From the NCBI GenBank assembly GCA_026391455.1, contig JAPLEH010000030.1, positions 1-64,000 on the forward strand: DNA of 64,000 nucleotides, written 5' to 3'. Each line of letters starts with the position of its first letter. Position 1 is the stretch's first letter. A program made the translations under genes and the position numbers. The notes below the pieces were generated by a model, which was not told the origin of the DNA, made no database searches, and saw only the letters and a program-made list of their open reading frames with translations. This DNA is from Bacteroidota bacterium (GTDB lineage Bacteria; Bacteroidota; Bacteroidia; Chitinophagales; Chitinophagaceae). This document shows positions 26,698 through 33,959 of this stretch, piece after piece.

Positions 26698-27360
26698 ATG
26701 AAAAAGGGTTTAATTATTCTAAGTTTATCTCTGTTCACCTTATCGGTGTCTGCACAAAGTGAAAAATTCCAGGGTATCATGGAAGCAAAAGTTGCGATGA
26801 TTGATACCACCCGCACACCCGATGCATGGAAGGACCTGGCCAATACGTTTGAGCGTATTGCTGATGCAGAAAAAACACAGTGGTTGCCTTATTACTATGC
26901 TGCTTTCTGTCACGTACAATCTGCTATGCTCTCGCTTCCCATGGATGGAAGTTTTGGGGATAACAGTGCCATTACCGATCCGGTAGCTGACAAAGCTGAA
27001 AAATTATTACTGAAGGCGGAAGAATTGGGTAAGCCTAATACCGAAACCTATTGCGTGCAAAAAATGATCGCCAGTCTCCGGATGATGGGTAATGCGATGG
27101 CCCGCTATATGACCGAAGGTCCCAAAGCAGAAGCTGCACTGAACAAAGCCAAAGAAGCGGATCCGAATAACCCGCGTGTATATATACTCGAAGCCCAGGA
27201 TAAATATTTTACACCGGAACAGTTTGGTGGCAGTAAAGATGAAGCAAAGATCCTCTTTGAAAAAGCCAAATCACTGTTTGACGTGTACAAGCCTGCCAGC
27301 AGCATTGCACCTAATTGGGGCAGGGCTCAGGTCGCTTATTTTCTTTCCCTGTATAAATAA
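26698..27360 (+). CDS. secreted TPR-like protein
   Basis: A 220-residue protein with a signal peptide (MKKGLIILSLSLFTLSVSAQS) and a helical TPR-type repeat solenoid: PDAWKDLANTFERIADAEK, then ADKAEKLLLKAEELGKPNTE, then KAEAALNKAKEADPNNPRVYILEAQDKY, and AKILFEKAKSLFD. It probably acts in the periplasm as a protein-protein adaptor for the TonB receptor encoded 40 nt upstream. This receptor plus TPR pairing recurs in Bacteroidota. A terminator follows at 27368. Confidence 0.72.
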   Translation: MKKGLIILSLSLFTLSVSAQSEKFQGIMEAKVAMIDTTRTPDAWKDLANTFERIADAEKTQWLPYYYAAFCHVQSAMLSLPMDGSFGDNSAITDPVADKAEKLLLKAEELGKPNTETYCVQKMIASLRMMGNAMARYMTEGPKAEAALNKAKEADPNNPRVYILEAQDKYFTPEQFGGSKDEAKILFEKAKSLFDVYKPASSIAPNWGRAQVAYFLSLYK

Positions 27361-27367
27361 ATCCGGT

Positions 27368-27399
27368 AAAGCCCGTTGTGATCCACAGCGGGCTTTATT
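27368..27399 (+). terminator. Rho-independent terminator after TPR gene
   Basis: AAAGCCCG at 27368-27375 pairs with CGGGCTTT at 27389-27396, followed by ATTGTAAAA. It lies only 15 nt before the next start codon, so it also forms part of the leader of the following gene if transcription reads through. Confidence 0.65.
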
Positions 27400-27413
27400 G
27401 TAAAACTGCAGTT

Positions 27414-28001
27414 ATGAGAGACGAACAATTATCACCGGAGCAAAGCTTACAGCTTATTCAGTCTATGATCAATAAGACCCGACAGGATATGTCGGATGAT
27501 GCCATTTATTTTCTGGTATGGGGCTGGATCACGTTTATTGGTTGTACCGGGCAGTTCATACTCAAAAATCTGGTGCATGTTGAACAGCACTACCTGGTGT
27601 GGTGGCTGGTGCCGGTGGGAATCGTTTTCACCATCTGGCAAGGCCGTAAGGAGAGAAAAAACCAAAAGGTTAGCACCTATGTGGGAGAAAGTATGAAGCA
27701 CTTGTGGATTGGGATGGGTATCAGTTTTTTTGTACTGAGCATGATCCTTACAAAATTAGGATGGGGCTCACCGGTATATCCATTCTTCATCATGATGTAT
27801 GGGCTCGGTACGTTTATATCGGGAAATTTTCTCCGTTTTCGTCCGCTGGTGATCGGTGGTGTGCTCGCCTGGGCACTGGCCATCGGCTCCGTATTTGTGC
27901 CGTATGATTACCAGATACTTTTTGCGGCAGCAGCCATACTGATCAGTTATATAATCCCGGCTTATTTATTGCGGCAGCGGAATAAATCTGTTCACTCCTA
28001 A
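27414..28001 (+). CDS. multi-span membrane protein A of paralogous pair
   Basis: About 195 residues from ATG 27414. The upstream in-frame GTG at 27378 is rejected because it lies in the terminator stem. A short soluble head (MRDEQLSPEQSLQLIQSMINKTRQDMSDDA) leads to five predicted membrane helices starting FLVWGWITFIGC. Its head is clearly related to the next gene's head: both have a SLxLIxxMINKxxxxxxDxxI pattern. The function is unknown. It is followed at 10 nt by protein B and then by a winged-helix regulator, suggesting a membrane sensor or regulatory unit. Confidence 0.65.
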   Translation: MRDEQLSPEQSLQLIQSMINKTRQDMSDDAIYFLVWGWITFIGCTGQFILKNLVHVEQHYLVWWLVPVGIVFTIWQGRKERKNQKVSTYVGESMKHLWIGMGISFFVLSMILTKLGWGSPVYPFFIMMYGLGTFISGNFLRFRPLVIGGVLAWALAIGSVFVPYDYQILFAAAAILISYIIPAYLLRQRNKSVHS

Positions 28002-28011
28002 TAATGTAATC

Positions 28012-28686
28012 ATGGACCAATCAGAAAAAACCCTCTCTGAAAAAGAAAGCCTGGACCTTATCGCCAGGATGATCAATAAAGCCAAAGATGCCTGTCATGA
28101 TACAGGTATTGCCGCTATTATGTGGGGAGCGGTGATAGCGGTTTGTTCCTTGGTGCGGCTGGCGGAATTGCAATTCGGTTTTACCATGCCCTTCGATATA
28201 TACTGGCTTACGTTTGTGGCCGTGATTCCACAGATCTATTTTACGATTAAAGAGAAGAAAAACCGGAAAGTAAAAGCTTACGGCGATGAGTTTTATGATT
28301 ATCTCTGGATCGGTTTTGGTATTTGCATTTTTCTGATGATCTATACCACCAGCCATATGTTCAATGAGTGGAAACCGGTGGCAGTGGAATATAAATCGCT
28401 TGCTGGTCATTCTTCATCTTTCCGGCTCTATGAATACAGTTCTTCGCTTTTTCTTTTACTATATGGCATGCCCACATTTGTAACAGGGGTGAGTATGCGA
28501 TTCAAGCCTATGCTCTGGGGTGGATTGTTGTGCTGGGTATGCTGCCTGGTATGCCTGTACACGCCTGTAAAGACCGATCTGCTGCTGGTGGCCCTTTCTT
28601 CGGTAAGTGCCTGGCTCATTCCCGGTATCATAATGGAAAAAGATTACCGCAAAGCCAAACGAACACTGGCGGAAAAACATGTTTAA
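28012..28686 (+). CDS. multi-span membrane protein B of paralogous pair
   Basis: A 224-residue relative of the preceding protein: a similar soluble head (TLSEKESLDLIARMINKAKD), then about six membrane helices with WGAVIAVCSLVRLAEL and later GMPTFVTGVSMRFKPMLWGGLLCW. It overlaps the winged-helix gene by 8 nt, so the two are translationally coupled. No characterised family is recognised. The pairing of membrane proteins A and B with a MarR-like regulator suggests that the regulator's activity or amount is set by the membrane proteins. Confidence 0.65.
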   Translation: MDQSEKTLSEKESLDLIARMINKAKDACHDTGIAAIMWGAVIAVCSLVRLAELQFGFTMPFDIYWLTFVAVIPQIYFTIKEKKNRKVKAYGDEFYDYLWIGFGICIFLMIYTTSHMFNEWKPVAVEYKSLAGHSSSFRLYEYSSSLFLLLYGMPTFVTGVSMRFKPMLWGGLLCWVCCLVCLYTPVKTDLLLVALSSVSAWLIPGIIMEKDYRKAKRTLAEKHV

Positions 28687-28966
28687 AGACCTGGATCCCA
28701 TATTACATTCGCAACTGCGCCTTGCAGTGATGTCGCTCCTGATCAGTGTGAAGGAGGCGGAGTTTACCTTTATCCGTGAAAAAACGAATTCCACTGCCGG
28801 CAACCTGAGTGTGCAGATACAAAAGCTGAAAGACGCGGGCTATATCGATGTAACAAAACAATTCAAGGACAATTATCCGCAAACCATTTGCAAGATCACC
28901 CGGGAAGGGGTAGCGGCTTTTGAGAACTATGTGATCAGCCTGCAATCTTACCTGAAGAAGGATTGA
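28679..28966 (+). CDS. winged-helix transcriptional regulator
   Basis: A 95-residue single-domain winged helix of the small ArsR/MarR-like group (HTH_34-type). The recognition region is STAGNLSVQIQKLKDAGYIDVTKQF, and the wing follows at YPQTICKITREG. No ligand-binding domain is present. It probably dimerises through its terminal helices (VAAFENYVISLQSYLKKD). It is the third gene of a unit with two paralogous membrane proteins and may autoregulate it. A hairpin at 28996 follows. Confidence 0.82.
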   Translation: MFKDLDPILHSQLRLAVMSLLISVKEAEFTFIREKTNSTAGNLSVQIQKLKDAGYIDVTKQFKDNYPQTICKITREGVAAFENYVISLQSYLKKD

Positions 28967-28995
28967 TCTGTTTCCCAACAGTAATAAATAACAAA

Positions 28996-29015
28996 AAGCC
29001 CTTTTGCAAGGGCTT
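28996..29015. terminator. short hairpin after winged-helix gene
   Basis: AAGCCCTT at 28996-29003 and AAGGGCTT at 29008-29015 form a perfect 8-bp stem with a 4-nt loop. The T-run downstream is broken, so termination may be partial. Confidence 0.6.
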
Positions 29016-29062
29016 CTGTCTCCGTTTTGTACTCTATAAGTGTATGAAAAAGATGGGGCGAA

Positions 29063-29209
29063 TTAGTTTCCCGGAAAACGCCTGTTTTTTACAGGCTGTA
29101 ATACCAGGGAGGGCATGGCCTGGTCCTTTTTAGGATTTACCATTTTATCGAAAGCCTTTTTGAGGCGTTGATATTCTTCTTTCAATGCTTTTTTGAATGA
29201 TTTTGCCAT
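29063..29209 (-). CDS. putative small basic protein (48 aa)
   Basis: ATG at 29209 to TAA at 29063-29065 on the minus strand encodes 48 residues, MAKSFKKALKEEYQRLKKAFD followed by a proline/basic tail (quoted in part), with about 14 Lys/Arg. A leader with AACC/AAATTTAACC lies before the ATG. It starts 34 nt after the Fn3-like gene on the same strand, so it may be co-transcribed. The composition suggests nucleic-acid binding, but no family is recognised. Confidence 0.45.
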   Translation of the reverse strand: MAKSFKKALKEEYQRLKKAFDKMVNPKKDQAMPSLVLQPVKNRRFPGN

Positions 29210-29243
29210 GGTTAAATTTATGGTTTTAAAAAGCCGGATCAGT

Positions 29244-29666
29244 TTAGCCGTTTGACGGCTTTACTTCCAGCACTTCGGAATATTGTGTTTTATTGTCTTT
29301 ATTTACGAGTTGGATGCGATAATGGACTTTTTGGTTGCCGGCTTTTTCATAAAATTCGTAATTATCCTTGCTGGGTTTTTCTGAACCAAAAACAAGGGCG
29401 GCTACAGCATAATTTTTCCCATCGGTGCTTTTCTCCACTAAAAAGCGATCTGCTGTTTCATTTTCATTTACCACCCAGCGGAGGATGACTTTATTGTTTT
29501 TCGAAAAAGCCTGAAATTCCACCAATTTGGCAGGCAATGTTGCCACAGAAGATTGCACGGCAGATGCAGTTGGATCAGAAAAAGGTGCGGTAGCAGGTTT
29601 TTCTGCCGAAGGCTGATACACAAGTCTCAGTGTAAGTATGACTGCCAGTGAAAAAAATTTGATCAT
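29244..29666 (-). CDS. secreted Fn3-like domain protein without sorting tail
   Basis: About 140 residues from ATG 29666, preferred over 29750 because it starts on a signal peptide (MIKFFSLAVILTLRLVYQPSA). After a linker rich in Pro, Ala and Thr it carries a single Fn3-like module: LPAKLVEFQAFSKNNKVILRWVVN then FLVEKSTDGKNYAVAALVFG. The same module precedes the sorting domain of the T9SS cargoes in this window. Here the chain stops right after it (EVLEVKPSNG), with no type A sorting domain. It may be a truncated cargo or a stand-alone surface module. Confidence 0.55.
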   Translation of the reverse strand: MIKFFSLAVILTLRLVYQPSAEKPATAPFSDPTASAVQSSVATLPAKLVEFQAFSKNNKVILRWVVNENETADRFLVEKSTDGKNYAVAALVFGSEKPSKDNYEFYEKAGNQKVHYRIQLVNKDNKTQYSEVLEVKPSNG

Positions 29667-30016
29667 TTTCCAGGGTTTTAACCGATTCCCTTTATGGGCA
29701 AGCGGTTGTAGAAAAAACAGGTAACCCATAGAAGTATTGGAATGGTACAAATTCGAAAACTATTTTCCCGGAAAGACTAATCAGATGACAATTCAGGTAG
29801 TAATACCTTTTTTAATTGTGCGTACGGATCAGTATCGTAGTTTTACTTGGGTAATTAGGGTTTTCCGAATCGTAAACAAACCTACAATACCGGGGGCAGA
29901 TATACAAGTTTTTACGCAGAAATTTTTCTTAATGCGGTTCCTGTATTCCATTCACGCAATTAGCGGTCAAAGACTTAATATATTATTAAACCTGAAACTA
30001 CTGAACATCAATACTG

Positions 30017-30024
30017 TACTTTTG
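30017..30024 (+). promoter_or_regulatory. -7 promoter box TACTTTTG
   Basis: TACTTTTG (TAnnTTTG) ends 13 nt before the ABC ATPase start codon, predicting a very short leader. The rest of the 287-nt gap (29751-30037) shows no gene. Confidence 0.45.
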
Positions 30025-30037
30025 TTATTCATTTTCC

Positions 30038-30946
30038 ATGAGTGCCATCATAGAGGTAAAACATCTCACCAAATCGTTTAAAGAGCTGAATGCTGTGGAT
30101 GACCTTTCTTTTTCTGTAGAGGAAGGGCAGGTGTATGGTTTTCTGGGGCAGAACGGTGCCGGCAAATCCACCACCATCCGCATGCTGCTGACCCTCATTA
30201 CCCCCACATCGGGTTCCATAGAAATGTTTGGTATGAATTTGCGGACGCACCGCAAGGAAATACTCAAGCAAACCGGTGCTGTAATCGAAAGGCCTGATCT
30301 CTACAAATATCTGACTGCACTGGAGAATATCCGCATCTTTTCCAAACTGAGCGGTGATAAGAAAACAGATGCAGAACTGATGCAACACCTCGAACGGGTG
30401 GACCTTGCGGCCAGGGCCAACAGTAAAGTAAAAACCTATTCACAGGGGATGAAGCAACGGCTTGGGTTGGCCTGCGCGATGGTGCATGACCCAAAGCTGA
30501 TCATACTCGATGAACCCACCAACGGGTTGGACCCGCAGGGTATTGCCGATATGCGGAATATGATCATTATGCTGCGGCGCGATATGGGAAAGACCCTGCT
30601 GGTGTCATCACACCTGCTGAGTGAAATGGAAATGATGGCCGATAGTTTACTCATCATCAATAAAGGCAAAAAGGTGGTGGAAGGCAAAATGCAGGATTTG
30701 CTGAATCCGGAAACCGTAACGGCAGAACTGGTAACGGAGAATATGTCGGTGGCAAAACATTTCCTCGATCAGTCGGAATGGAAAGATAACTATCAGCCGG
30801 CTTCGAATGGTACTCTTAAAATAGAATTGCCCAAAGCACGACTGACCGAATTGCACCGGCAACTGGCCATGAATAATGTGCCGGTATGGAGCCTGCGGCC
30901 CCTGCATACACTGGAAGATTATTTTTTATCTCAAACAAAGGCCTGA
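30038..30946 (+). CDS. ABC-2 type transporter ATPase subunit
   Basis: A 302-residue ATPase of the CcmA/drug-export type: Walker A GQNGAGKST, Q-loop, signature YSQGMKQRLGLA, Walker B LIILDEPTNGLDPQG, and switch LLVSSHLLSEME. The last 80 residues form the C-terminal extension typical of ABC-2 ATPases. It is 6 nt before the permease gene. Together they should export or insert a lipid, antibiotic or peptide. The substrate is not indicated. Confidence 0.9.
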   Translation: MSAIIEVKHLTKSFKELNAVDDLSFSVEEGQVYGFLGQNGAGKSTTIRMLLTLITPTSGSIEMFGMNLRTHRKEILKQTGAVIERPDLYKYLTALENIRIFSKLSGDKKTDAELMQHLERVDLAARANSKVKTYSQGMKQRLGLACAMVHDPKLIILDEPTNGLDPQGIADMRNMIIMLRRDMGKTLLVSSHLLSEMEMMADSLLIINKGKKVVEGKMQDLLNPETVTAELVTENMSVAKHFLDQSEWKDNYQPASNGTLKIELPKARLTELHRQLAMNNVPVWSLRPLHTLEDYFLSQTKA

Positions 30947-30952
30947 TACCAC

Positions 30953-31837
30953 ATGTTTCTGACACTGCTCCGCATAGAACTCTATAAAGTTTTCAAACGC
31001 CCGAGAACCTTTATTGCATTTGGTGCCATTGCCATGATCGTATTGCTGGTACAACTGGCACTCAAAGTAAATGGCCGGGACTTTATACAACTTTACACCG
31101 ATAATCAATCAGAGACCTTCGATATTCCCTATGATAAAATAATGAACGGCTACTTTGTATGTGTGGCCGTATTGCATATGATACTGATACATGTGCCCCT
31201 GCTGGTGGCCCTGATAGCGGGAGATATGATATCGGGGGAAGCCAACCTGGGTACACTCCGGTTGCTGGCCGGTAAACCCGTAACCCGTACACAATTGGTA
31301 TTGGCCAAGTTTTCTGCCAGCACCGTGTATGTGATTTTATTATTGATATGGATGGCTTTGTTTGCCTTGCTGGGAAGTATCCTTTTGTTTGGAAAGGGCG
31401 ACCTGGTGGTGTTTCGGGAAAACGGGATCGACCAGATGCGCAGCTTTGATGTGGTGTGGCGCTTCTTTGCGGCCTTTATCTATGCCGCGCTGGCACTAAC
31501 GGTGATTGCCGCCATGGCATTGATGTTTTCCTGTTTTTCTGAAAATTCATTGGGCCCCATCGTGGCCACGGTATGTGTGGTAATCGTGTTTACCATTGTG
31601 CAGCAACTGAAAGTACCGTTGTTTGAACGCACGATCAATCCCTGGTCCTTTACCACGCATATGCTGGGTTGGAAAGGGTTTTTCTATGTGGAGAAGACCG
31701 CGGAGGGGGCCACCATTGACCGGTCGGTGGAAAATCCGGCGGCCCTTATACGGAGTGGCCTTATTTTGATGGGGTATATTGTATTGTTTCTGCTGATCAG
31801 TATCCGGTATTTTAAACGAAAAGATATTTTAAGCTGA
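30953..31837 (+). CDS. ABC-2 type transporter permease
   Basis: A 294-residue ABC-2 permease with about six membrane helices, starting with the usual amphipathic N-terminus LLRIELYKVFKRPRTFIAFG. A conserved GEANLGTLRLLAGKPVTRTQLVLAK loop follows helix 2, which is typical of ABC-2 permeases. It is probably co-transcribed with the ATPase gene 6 nt upstream. The LolA-like gene 51 nt downstream may share the transcript, linking this transporter to the cell envelope. Confidence 0.82.
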   Translation: MFLTLLRIELYKVFKRPRTFIAFGAIAMIVLLVQLALKVNGRDFIQLYTDNQSETFDIPYDKIMNGYFVCVAVLHMILIHVPLLVALIAGDMISGEANLGTLRLLAGKPVTRTQLVLAKFSASTVYVILLLIWMALFALLGSILLFGKGDLVVFRENGIDQMRSFDVVWRFFAAFIYAALALTVIAAMALMFSCFSENSLGPIVATVCVVIVFTIVQQLKVPLFERTINPWSFTTHMLGWKGFFYVEKTAEGATIDRSVENPAALIRSGLILMGYIVLFLLISIRYFKRKDILS

Positions 31838-31888
31838 GCGGAGATGGTGTTTCATATTCGAAACGGAATCTCTGAAAAATAAAATGAT

Positions 31889-32578
31889 ATGAAAAGAATT
31901 ATCTTCCTGTGGGTTGCAGCCTTTATCGTGAACACGGCAATGGGGCAGGATGTAAAGGCATTGTTGCAAAAAGTAAAGGCGAAGTATGATAAAGTAAACG
32001 ATTATACGGCCTCCGGTACATTGAAAACCAATGTGACCTTTATGAAAGCCCCGGTTGCCAATATAAAAATCTATTATAAACGCCCTGACCGCATCAAAAT
32101 AAAAAATGAGAATGGCGTGTCCTTTATTCCCAAAGGATCGGTGAATATCAATATGAACAATGTACTGGGACTGAATAATTTTGAAGCCGTGGAAGGTGCG
32201 ACTGAAACGGTGAATGGCATCAGTTGTAAAGTGGTGAAGATTTTTCCGGTGAGCGATGAAGAGAATATCACGCGTGCTACGTTGTATATCGATGAAAAGC
32301 AATTGCTGGTGATAAAGTCGGTGATCAGTACCCGGGAAAACGGAACCTATGAATTGCTGATGACGTATAAAAAATATGCAGCGTACGGCTTGCCCGACAA
32401 AGTGGAACTGACATTCAACACCCGGGATTATAAACTGCCGAAGGGACTTAGCATCGATTACGACAATGGAACGAATAAGCAGCCCGCTGCCAATGAAAAA
32501 AACAATAAGGGCAAAGTGGAAATCACCTATACATCGTATGAGATCAATAAGGGTGTGTCTGACGATGTTTTCAAATAA
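31889..32578 (+). CDS. LolA-like outer-membrane lipoprotein carrier family protein
   Basis: A 229-residue protein with a signal peptide (MKRIIFLWVAAFIVNTAMGQ) and a half-barrel fold of LolA/LolB/DUF type: LLQKVKAKYDKVNDYTASGTLKT, then KIYYKRPDRIKIKNENG, then KIFPVSDEENITRATLYIDEKQLLVIKS. It probably binds an acyl chain in the periplasm. True LolA has a different signature, and the family is large in Bacteroidota, so the exact role is open. The end (32578) faces pdxA on the opposite strand with a 5-nt gap. Confidence 0.68.
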   Translation: MKRIIFLWVAAFIVNTAMGQDVKALLQKVKAKYDKVNDYTASGTLKTNVTFMKAPVANIKIYYKRPDRIKIKNENGVSFIPKGSVNINMNNVLGLNNFEAVEGATETVNGISCKVVKIFPVSDEENITRATLYIDEKQLLVIKSVISTRENGTYELLMTYKKYAAYGLPDKVELTFNTRDYKLPKGLSIDYDNGTNKQPAANEKNNKGKVEITYTSYEINKGVSDDVFK

Positions 32579-32583
32579 ACGTA

Positions 32584-33666
32584 TTATTCTTCCAGTATTT
32601 CATCTTTGGCATTGGCGAGAATAGCCGGTGTCATTTTACGCAGCGGATTCTTTCTGTTTTCGTCGTATCCGTTTCTCCGGTTAATGATATCTATACATTC
32701 AAAAATGGCAGTTAAAAAAGAGGAAGCGTCGGCTTTGTCTTTTCCGGCTATATCGAATGCCACACCATGATCGGGTGATGTGCGTACTACCGGAAGACCG
32801 GCAGTATAATTTACGCCTTCGCCGGATGCGAGTGATTTGAAGGGGATCAGTCCCTGGTCGTGGTACATGGCCAAAACGGCATCAAATTTTTCAAAACTTC
32901 TGCGGGCAAAAAATGCATCGGCGCTGTAGGGGCCTACCACGAGCATGTTATGGTTTTTTGCCTCTTTGATCGCCGGCTTAATGATATTTTCTTCTTCGGG
33001 GCCGATCAGTCCTTCATCGCCGGCATGGGGGTTGAGACCGAGTACAGCAATACGGGGTTTGTCAATACCAAAATCTTTTTGCAGGCTGCGTTGTATGAGC
33101 TGCAGTTTGCTCAGGATCTTTTCTTTGGTGATATGTTTGGCCACTTCGCTTACGGGCACGTGTTCGGTGAGCAATGCCACACGGAATGAGCCGGCGCAAA
33201 GCATCATTACCACATCGGGAACACCGAAGAAATCTTTAAAATATGGGGTATGTCCGGTGTAATTAAACGCGGATGACTGTGTATTTTTTTTATGAATGGG
33301 GGCTGTTACCAATCCGTCGATGTGTTTTTCCTTTAGTGCGGTGGTGGCGGCCTGCAATGAAATCACGGCGTATTTTCCCCCGGTTTCAGTGAGTTGACCC
33401 GGGGTGATAGCGATTTCTTCTTCCCAGCAATTGAAGAGGTTCACCTGTTTTTGATTGATACGGGTAAAATCCTTGATGATCGTATAACTGAGGTTGGCAT
33501 CCTGCACCATTTTACGATAAAAATTGATGGCTTTATTCGAGGCAAAGATCACGGGTGTGCAATGATCGGTGATCCGGTTGTCGGCGAATGTTTTGATGAT
33601 CAGTTCGATGCCAATGCCGTTGAGGTCGCCGCAGGTAATGCCGATAACAGGTTTATTCTGGCTCAT
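32584..33666 (-). CDS. pdxA: 4-hydroxythreonine-4-phosphate dehydrogenase
   Basis: PdxA of vitamin B6 synthesis oxidises 4-phosphohydroxy-L-threonine in the step before condensation by PdxJ. The start at 33666 (MSQNKPVIGITCGD) is preferred over 33726 because homologues start here, giving about 360 residues. The family motifs are present: GDLNGIGIEL, TAPIHK, TGHTPYFKDFF, EHVPVSEVAKHIT, MYHDQGLIPFK and VRTSPDHGVAFDIAGK. The metal-binding histidines in these motifs are intact. It is transcribed alone. No obvious -7 box is seen upstream. Confidence 0.95.
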   Translation of the reverse strand: MSQNKPVIGITCGDLNGIGIELIIKTFADNRITDHCTPVIFASNKAINFYRKMVQDANLSYTIIKDFTRINQKQVNLFNCWEEEIAITPGQLTETGGKYAVISLQAATTALKEKHIDGLVTAPIHKKNTQSSAFNYTGHTPYFKDFFGVPDVVMMLCAGSFRVALLTEHVPVSEVAKHITKEKILSKLQLIQRSLQKDFGIDKPRIAVLGLNPHAGDEGLIGPEEENIIKPAIKEAKNHNMLVVGPYSADAFFARRSFEKFDAVLAMYHDQGLIPFKSLASGEGVNYTAGLPVVRTSPDHGVAFDIAGKDKADASSFLTAIFECIDIINRRNGYDENRKNPLRKMTPAILANAKDEILEE

Positions 33667-33959
33667 GTTTTGCTGTATATCCTGTAAAAATAATGATTTA
33701 TTTACGGATGCCCACCCGTTCCCCACGGGGCCGTAAATAGTAGTTTTCCGGGAACTGCATGCGCACTTTACGATACGCGGATGTACTTATACCTGATTAT
33801 ACCTGAAAATACCCTTGCTTAGTTGTATATGTAAGTAATTACGCTCATTTTTGGTAATGGAAATATGCATATAGAACCATACGTAGATTTCTCTAATGGT
33901 ACTTAAGCAAATTTCTAAAAATCCATATTCACCGAAGAGCCACGTCCTAATTCTGAACT

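Noticed and set aside
29737-30081. Plus-strand 114-codon frame before the ABC ATPase gene
   Set aside because: It runs into the ATPase gene in another frame and across its promoter, and the product has no coherent hydrophobic or motif pattern.
33667-33726. Extended start for pdxA
   Set aside because: PdxA proteins begin just before the P-V-I-G-I-T-x-G-D motif, which fits the ATG at 33666.
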